Assembly: GCA_008931825.1 (NCBI GenBank) | Contig: QXVZ01023432.1 | Span: forward strand, 1 to 25,258 | Length of the DNA stretch: 25,258 bases | Source of the DNA: Phallusia fumigata | Taxonomy: Eukaryota; Chordata; Ascidiacea; Phlebobranchia; Ascidiidae | Direction: 5' to 3' | Shown: piece by piece, positions 18,715 to 25,258 of the stretch | Numbering within the stretch: position 1 is the first letter of the stretch | How the letters are laid out: the number at the start of each line of letters is the position of its first letter | The notes under the pieces: model-generated | Databases searched by the model: none | What the model saw: the letters and a program-made list of their open reading frames with translations, nothing else | What the model was told of the DNA's origin: nothing | Translations under genes and position numbers: made by a program

Positions 18715-20647
18715 TTAGTTGTAGGTAATGATGTACGATGGGTAAGCACTTGCGTCTTTAAAGACCACGTACACATTCGGGTTGTAAATGTTGTTGACCA
18801 CGCTATCGTATGGATCGCCGTTGGGCTTTATTGGAACGACTTGTATTCTGGAATTTCCCAAGGTATAATAGCCGGTAGTGACCTCTGCCAGAATCATACG
18901 ATGTAGACCATGTTCATTTGCTGCGGCGAATTTATTGGAATATGATGCTTTTGTTGCAAAATATACTCCTTTCCCATATTTGGTGCCTAAAAAATCAAAG
19001 AGATACTAAAACAAAGAAAACTGTTTTACTTATAGTGCAAGCTTGCCATTCTTTAAGGTGCCGCGGAACACTTTTATATCAAGAAAGTTGTTACGGGTCA
19101 CAAGGGTTTTATGCGAAATCAAATACCAAAAACTTTTCTTTAATATTTCCATTGTGACGTTACAAATCCTTTAATTTTTAAAATTTGCGATAACAACCAT
19201 AGCGTAACAATGTGCACTTATGGAGTAACAAATTTGAAAAATTGGAATATTTTTAAGGCGTTTTATATGCATGTTTTTGATTAGTATAACAGAAACAACT
19301 TTGGTATATTTTGATAGCAAATATACCAAAGCCTATGCAAAATGTCAAACAAATTGATAGTCTGTTTGGCGGCCTTGTTATAGTAATATACATTAAAAAT
19401 TGCGATCCTGCCTGCTAAAGGACGAAAGTTAGACATGTGGTAGATATTCACACAAGGGAAAAGCACCGCCTGAAGTAGCGCCTTTAAAATTCGACATCAA
19501 TCGTCTAAACAACAGCAAACTATAAACACAAATAACATACGGTTGTTTAATGACACCATTGATTTGCAAAAAAACATTTATCAACTGTTGTCAATCATTA
19601 TCGAAAGTTAATTTGACCTTGTAGGCTATTGTCTTGTCTACGTTGCTTAGCCTTAAAATGTACCGTTTTTTCCACAGTGACTTCTGTCAAATCCGTCCTT
19701 GCATATCTTTTGAACCGAATCGTAACTGGTTCCATGAAAAAGGAGGTTTGTCACGATCAAATGCGAAAAACCAGCATTTTGAAGTCGAGTTTTTACAGTA
19801 TCTTTTAAAGCACTGAATTGCTTGTACAGCATTGGGTTTTGGACTCTCTCAATCTATATCAACAAAAACAAGTTGTATCAGGCCTATGCAAGATCAGTTT
19901 TCTGGATAAATCTATAGATAGAACTCAGTGAGATTAAAGAGACTCTCGGTGGTGAAAGATCTTATTTTAACATTTATTGATTTAATTTTAACAATATGGT
20001 AAAATGTACTCAAAACACATTTTACAAGACCGTTTTTCTTATAAAGTTGCTTACCCAATTTTCCATCAAGTCTAAATGTATCAGGTGATGTAAGTGCAAT
20101 GTGAAAACTTGAAGTCACCTTTAAAACTCTTTTTTGCAGTGTTGCGGAGAACCTTGTAATGACTTTTTTGTATTCTTGACCACGTGTTACCACAAACTTT
20201 ATAGTTTCGTTTCCCATTGGTTCCCATCTTTCTGGAATTCCGGTCAGGGTGACCCTTACGTATTCGACCAATTGATCAAAGTAAACATCTTAAAAGCAAT
20301 TATTACTGACCAGTCCAATTTCAGTGACCAAAGATACACAGAAAAAATAAGTAAACTGGTTACACTTATTTTTTAACCTACTTAGTCCTGAAGCTAACTG
20401 TACAACAAGAACAATTGACGATGGTTTGATGCTAAGAGTGGGTAGTCTGTCTAACACCCTTGTGCAACACAAAGTATTAATTATTGTCTTGGCCTAGCGA
20501 AAATAACACTGTTTACTAAAAAAGACTTGAAAACCCAAGCGACGCTTGCAGTACATGAAAAATAATTACATTATTGTAAGTTTTAAACTTACCTCTTAAC
20601 CGACGTCGAAGTTTCGTTTCATTTGAAACAGATTGGTTGTCCCGACA
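18715..20647 (-). CDS. PARP14/15-like ADP-ribosyltransferase domain with linker exon, unit III (intact)
   Basis: Four exons. Linker exon 20647-20593 has acceptor TTTCAG|TGT and donor AGAG|GTAAGT and encodes CRDNQSV to KLRRRLR. Exon A is 20288-20119, starting VYFDQLVEYVRV then GIPERWEPM and FSATLQKRVLK. Exon B is 19853-19664, with IERVQNPMLYKQF and LLFHGTSYDSVQK. Exon C is 18986-18715, with GKGVYFATKASYS, ILAEVTTGYYTLG and PNVYVVFKDASAYPSYIITY, then TAA. Phases agree at each junction (1, 0, 1). The triad is His (LFHGTS), Tyr (GVYF), Val (NVYVV), which predicts mono-ADP-ribosylation. No start codon or signal is present in these exons, so the protein must begin further upstream. The phase 0 acceptor of the linker exon matches the donor of exon 4 in module B (22776). 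The basic RRRLR stretch would lie close to the membrane in a fusion protein. Confidence 0.88.
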
Positions 20648-22190
20648 CTGAAAGGTTAACAAACGGTCGTCCACGGAATTTCTGTTGGAATTTCGAATTT
20701 CAGCATCACCGGATTTTCTTTCAGCTACAGTTGGTCCACCTTCCGAACTCCAGAAAGCCAAAAACCAGTGTTTAAATTTTGTCCATAAATTTTCACCAGT
20801 AGGTTCGCCTGAAAGTTAACAGCAGTCACCTATAACTTTATCATTTAAAAATCAGGCAAAAAAAATCAACAATCCAAAAAACGTGACAGATTTGTTTAAA
20901 AATGTGCCTTCGATTAATGAGATAAAACAACGCTTGAAGTTTGACATGTGACCGATTAGAAACAACTAGAATCATTCACGCGCTCCAAAATATATATCAG
21001 CAAAGCGTTACATGTTTGGCAAAGCTAGGTGTTTCGAAATGTTAAAAAGATTCGGTTTGCGTTTTTATTCTAAAAACCCCAACAGTCACTAAGACACATA
21101 TATGTTAAAATTCAAGGAGATTAGCCTTGGCCAAATACATTTGATTTCCTTCCAAAGTTTTTCAGCCCTGTTCGGTGGATCAATTAACACCAATGCCACT
21201 GTTATGCAACGCAAGTAATTGCTTTGTTGTTTACAAATAACCTTACCTGATAATGTATACTGTGTCCATGTGACAAAAGTAATAAAAATGACGAGAACCG
21301 TTTTACTTATTGCGTGATTGTAGCTTATTCCAAGAGTCCAATGACCACTCAGGCCTTTCAAACCAGATGTGTAATAAGTTATAACAGCGGCAGCGAAGCA
21401 GCCACCTGCGTGTACAAACAAAAAACGGATTTACAATTTTTTAATTTTGAAGTCGGATATAAAGCGTATATTAAACATTTCAGATTTTGCAAACGGTGAA
21501 GATACTTCCCCCATGGCAAAATATACTTCGCATAGGATTGGTAAAGTAGACTATTCAGAGCATCCATAAATAGAAATCAAGTTTGTATTTGCAACAAACA
21601 CCCACCTATTGGTACAAAGGAAGAAGTTCAAAGTGGTCGATGTGGCGTTAGAACACCATTTAACCCCTTGACTATTATTTAAATAGACATATTCTGGACA
21701 GATGAATTCAACTGCAGCTCCCATTAAGAAAAGAGCGGTTGCAGTTCTTCTTGCAGCACTTTTCATTGCTGAAAATTGAAATCGTCATTGTGTTAAAAGG
21801 AAACTGTACAGAAACTACAGCATTTTACATAGGGATGTTGTAGCTTTAAGGTGAAAAAAATTATTCGACTTCATATGGCATGAAAATATGCAAACAGTGT
21901 TATACTGCGAAACAGTTTTTCAATTGCCGATAAAAATGCCACTTTGCATGATAAATTCGACCAGCATGCAAATACGTTAAAACTGAGTAAGGGGCCTCGA
22001 CTAGAAAACTAATTAAGCTCTGCTCACTTTCCGGAATGAAATCGCACCGATCTTTTGTGCAGTAGTGAAACAACCCCAAATGCGTAGAATTCGGCCCTTC
22101 TGCCCAACGCGCCACAGTGATAGCTAAGAATGTAAGACACAACGATGCGATGAAGAGTAGCTTAAGACAAAATCCCTCCAATCAACGCAT
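20648..22190 (-). pseudogene. Module A, unit III (decayed four-helix module)
   Basis: Exon 1 is 22190-22028, with EGFCLKLLFIASLCL, WAEGPNST, GLFHYC and a second Cys. Exon 2 starts at 21768, exon 3 is 21405-21247 with GHWTLGISYNHAISK, and exon 4 starts at 20808. Codon 3 of exon 1 is TGA (22184-22182) where unit I module B has TCA. A deletion fuses exon 2 after GAAVEFI to intron sequence, removing its second half and splice donor; the false frame runs on to a stop at 21551. Exon 4 has lost the conserved TCG|GTAGGT donor (GGAAGG instead). It reads open into the PARP linker exon, through SEGGPTVAERKSGDAEIRN. These lesions make an independent protein from this module unlikely; only exons 3 and 4 remain usable. 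Confidence 0.7.
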
Positions 22191-22748
22191 AATTGTTTTC
22201 GTAAACTTCTGCGACAACAAAACAAACTTTTGGTCACATGCTAATACCAAACACTATCACTTTGTTTATGTACAAAGTCTTTAACATTGTGGCCATATAA
22301 AACAACTTATTTGATTAAGAAACTCTTCCACTGTAACTATAAGTTGTTACAAAAGTTTTTCTTCAACAGGAGTTTCGTAATAAGATCTACTTTTACATCA
22401 CAAATGTGCGTTTTTATGGAAGCATGTTTAAACAAGGTCGAACATTGACGTTTAAAATTGTTAAAATTCTCTATCGTCGCAAACTGCACACCTGTTCCAA
22501 ATTCTACTGAAATTAGTCATTATGTGTATTCGATGTTTTTTAGATAAGAAATCTAAACAAACATTTTGTTCTGGACCTTACTTTCGACATCCACAGCGAG
22601 CAATATGATAAATTACCACATTTGGTATACTGTATGCCAAAATTAACTATTTTTCCACGCCGATTTTCGCTTAACGGGCAAAATAAGTTGTTTAATCACC
22701 CTGGTGGACTTCTAGAAAAACATGAAAACTGAAACAACGTCGAATTTT
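22191..22748. other. Spacer between modules A and B, unit III
   Basis: Homologous over its length to 6243-6855. It includes the conserved upstream block with TTTTGTTGTCGCAG (CAG at 22211-22209 on minus). No gene found. Confidence 0.5.
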
Positions 22749-24417
22749 TCATGTTGACCAAGTTAGTCTACCTACCGAACTCCAGCGAGTCGAAAACCTG
22801 CCTTCGAATTTTGTCCATACAGTTTCATCAGTTAGCTCGCCTAAAAATTACATTGCAACTTAATTTTTAAAGTCAAAATCAAAAAGATAAAAACAACACA
22901 AATTTGGTTTGATGTGAGCATTTGATTTTAAAAGATTTTGCCATGTCAATGTTTTTGGCATGAGTGTTTTGAAAGTTGAACGAAAACCAAACTTGTATAT
23001 GTGATAAAACGAAGCTTGAAGTTTGACAAGTGACCAAATAGAAACAGTTTATCCACAAATGTAACGGTCTTCACAACATACCAGCTATATTATCAGCACA
23101 ATGTTACATGGTTCATGGTAAAGGCGATATTTTTCAACGTGTTTCGATTTAATGTCAAAACCACTGGACTTTTCTTCTTGAAAACCACTTCAAAACACTC
23201 ACCAGGACGACATTGTAATAAAATTCGGGGAGATTCGGCCGAAAGTATTGAGTTTCAGTCCGGACTCTTTTTAGGCCCGATCGGTGGGTCAATAACACTG
23301 TTATGCAATTAAAAACAAATGCTTTGTTGTTTGCAAATAACGTTACCTGACAATGTATACTGCGTCCAAGTGACGAAAGTGTTAAAAATGACAAGAATCG
23401 TTTTACTTATGGCGTGATTGTAGCCTATTCCAAAAGTCCAATGACCACTCAGGCCTTTCAAACCAAGTAGGTAATAAAGAATAACAGCGATGATGAGGCA
23501 ACAACCTGTGCGTGCAAAAAAGTAAGACATTTTCACATTAAAAAAGTAAGACATTTACATACTAAGGCCTGCGGAGCCGGATATCAATAATTGTGGTCGA
23601 TACGGCGATAAGATTCTATTTCTAGACATTAAAGCCCATGAGCTGTCATAGGAAACATAAGCACCTAACTCTTGTATTTTTGCTTTTTTTCTAACAAAAA
23701 CTCACTTGTAAAAGCATGAGATGAAACAATGCAGAAATGTCACAGGTTTCAGACAGGATGCGTTTACGATACACAACAATCATAATGAATTCAACGGCAG
23801 CTCCCATTAAAAATAGAGCTACTAGAGTTTGTCTTGCAGCACTTTTCATTGCTGAAAATTTAAATTTCAATGTGTTAAAGGGAAACTGTGCACAAACTAA
23901 AGGATTTTACTAGGTGATGTTTGCGAGTATCAGTTAAGCAGATAAATGGGAGGGAACTTGGTTGCACAGCAAATTGTTTGGTTACCTAGGAAAAACGTGG
24001 GCTTTGGAATGGTTTAACAAAATTGCAAAGATAACCGCTTGCCTAAAAAGATGTTTACATGAAACTTGACTACAATGTTGTGGCAATATTGAAAGTATAT
24101 TTATTTTTTACTGCCGATAAGCTAGGTACGTTTTTTACTTTAAAAATCGATAAAAAATTCCATTTTACTTTGCATGATGATTCTGACCACCATAGAAATA
24201 CGTAAAAATGAGTAAGTCGTATCGACTAATAAACCAATTAGGCTCCATACTCACTTTCCGGAATGAAGTCGCACTGATCCGTAGTGCAGTACTGAAACAG
24301 CCCCAAATGCGTTAAATTCGGCCCTTCTGCCCAATGCGGCACAGCGACAGCTAAAAATGTAAGATACATCGATGCGATGAAGAGTAGCTGAAGACAAAAT
24401 CCCTCAAAAAAGTGCAT
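22749..24417 (-). CDS. MP20/claudin-like module B, unit III (one-base frameshift in exon 2)
   Basis: Exon 1 is 24417-24255, from ATG MHFFEGFCLQ, with PHWAEGPNLT, GLFQYC and a second Cys. Exon 2 is 23851-23706, MKSAARQTLVALFLMGAAV. Exon 3 is 23505-23347, with CCLIIAVILYYLLG, GHWTFGIGYNHAISK and TM4. Exon 4 is 22840-22776, with donor TCG|GTAGGT, or ends at its own TGA (22751-22749) if unspliced. Exon 2 is 146 bases instead of 147: one base is missing near its end (CATGCTTTTACAA versus CATGTTTTTCACAA in type), so exon 3 is entered out of frame. This may be a true allele or an error. Apart from that the module is complete. Its exon 4 donor matches in phase the PARP linker exon acceptor at 20647, giving a plausible fusion of about 400 residues. 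An in-frame ATG at 24483 could extend the N-terminus. Confidence 0.72.
23516..23556. repeat. Two-copy tandem repeat, 24-base period, in intron 2 of module B
   Basis: AAAAAAGTAAGACATTT occurs at 23516-23532 and 23540-23556, immediately upstream (minus sense) of the exon 3 acceptor at 23505. It duplicates part of the polypyrimidine region; unit I has one copy. Confidence 0.75.
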
Positions 24418-24560
24418 AATTATTCTCGTGACGTTCCGCGACAAAGGTACGAAATTAACCTTCTGCGACAACAAAACAAACATTTCGGTTGACTGCCAAT
24501 ACCAAACACTATCATTTGTTCATGTACAAAGTCCTTTACACCGTGGCGTTATAAAACAAC
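24418..24560 (-). promoter_or_regulatory. Conserved upstream block of module B, unit III
   Basis: Counterpart of 8427-8600: CAG of the acceptor-like site at 24465-24463 after a pyrimidine-rich stretch, then the shared TGTACAAAG block near 24520. Role inferred from position and conservation only. Confidence 0.3.
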
Positions 24561-25258
24561 CTCTAAAATTTAAGAACACTCACACAATAATTAAGTAATA
24601 ATTTTTTTTCCATTGACAAGAGTTTTTTAACATCCAGTCTTAAAAGAGGTCGAATTATGACATATAAAATGTTGCAGAGTCCTCGTTCCATTTATAAACA
24701 GAACAAAAAACGGTCACACACGCTTTGTTACCTGACAAGTCTCTAAAACCATAATATTTACAGCCTCTAGTGAACAACAAACCAGCGCAAGGTCACAAGC
24801 AACAAACTAGGACGCCACGATTACAATCCTGCTTTTTACCGGATTTAAACTATTTCAAAGGATGAATTCCGAACACGCTTTTATTACCTGCCTGTACATG
24901 AGCCGAGCGCCACATACCGTTCTAAATATATTAAAGGTTCGCTTGACAGCGCAACATAGCGGAAATTAAAACTGTGTAAAAGCCGCCACTTGGGCAACAC
25001 AACAACGCCGATAAACACTGTCGTTAGGCTTAGTACATTGGTAAATGTCAGCGTTAGTCTCAGCCTGATGGTTAGCGATAATGTACTCCATTTATGCTAA
25101 GCACACCTTAAAACGGAAACAGTTTTTGTGATCATCTCATGATCGTTTAAGTGACATTTTAAAGTAGGTGAAGGATCCCAAACAGGCAAACTGAGGCCAT
25201 AACCCGTGCTATGCTTGACTGTCAAATCCCCAATTGCAACTTTTAAACTTACAAAAAC
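24561..25258. other. Start of spacer R3
   Basis: 24760-24960 matches 8640-9190 and 25028-25258 matches 15858-16120 and partly 11022-11100. No gene seen. The pattern predicts another PARP unit to the right of the window. Confidence 0.5.

Noticed and set aside
2606..24417. Bacterial-style operon, CRISPR array or viral genome
   Set aside because: Introns with GT/AG sites and metazoan domains rule out prokaryotic organisation; no spaced short repeats and no viral gene were seen.

Overview
The window looks like animal nuclear DNA. It is AT-rich, has no operons, and its coding sequence is cut into short exons with GT/AG introns of about 70-700 bases. All confident coding lies on the minus strand. 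The domains (a PARP14/15-like ADP-ribosyltransferase and an MP20/claudin-type four-helix membrane protein) are metazoan. Compact introns, high allelic divergence and possible trans-splice acceptors would suit an ascidian or another small-genome invertebrate, but I cannot name the species. Five single N characters (515, 1982, 3227, 13984, 15857) mark contig joins. Four of these have repeated or allelic sequence on both sides, so the order of pieces is not fully trustworthy.

Layout on the + strand. 1-860 holds two weak unassigned coding candidates. 860-2600 is a non-coding spacer, R0. Unit I (2606-8426) holds, from low to high coordinate, PARP exons C, B and A, four-helix module A, and four-helix module B. 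8600-12950 is spacer R1, which contains a 1.8 kb segment absent from the third unit. Unit II (12960-15670) holds PARP exons C, B, B' (allelic copy) and A, plus a partial module A. 15858-18650 is spacer R2, with a foldback element carrying a hammerhead-like core. Unit III (18715-24417) again holds PARP, module A and module B. 24560-25258 starts another spacer, R3. The window is therefore a tandem array of about 10 kb units.

Main inference: the membrane module and the PARP domain are probably parts of one gene. Read on the minus strand, module exons 1-2-3-4 and the PARP exons follow one another with matching splice phases. Exon 3 ends in phase 1 and exon 4 starts in phase 1. Exon 4 ends in phase 0 and the next PARP exon starts in phase 0. 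The predicted product is about 400 residues: four transmembrane helices with an MP20-like first extracellular loop, a short basic cytosolic linker, and a C-terminal H-Y-hydrophobic (mono-ADP-ribosylating type) PARP domain. I do not know a described protein with this architecture.

Nearly every copy carries a lesion. Module A has a stop in exon 1 (unit I), a stop plus an exon 2 deletion (unit III), or an exon 2 deletion (unit II). Module B of unit III has a one-base frameshift. The PARP C-terminus of unit I is frameshifted. Module B of unit I and the PARP exons of unit III are intact. Module B may splice over decayed module A to reach PARP, or module B may be a separate tetraspan gene ending at its own stop. 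Transcript data would decide.
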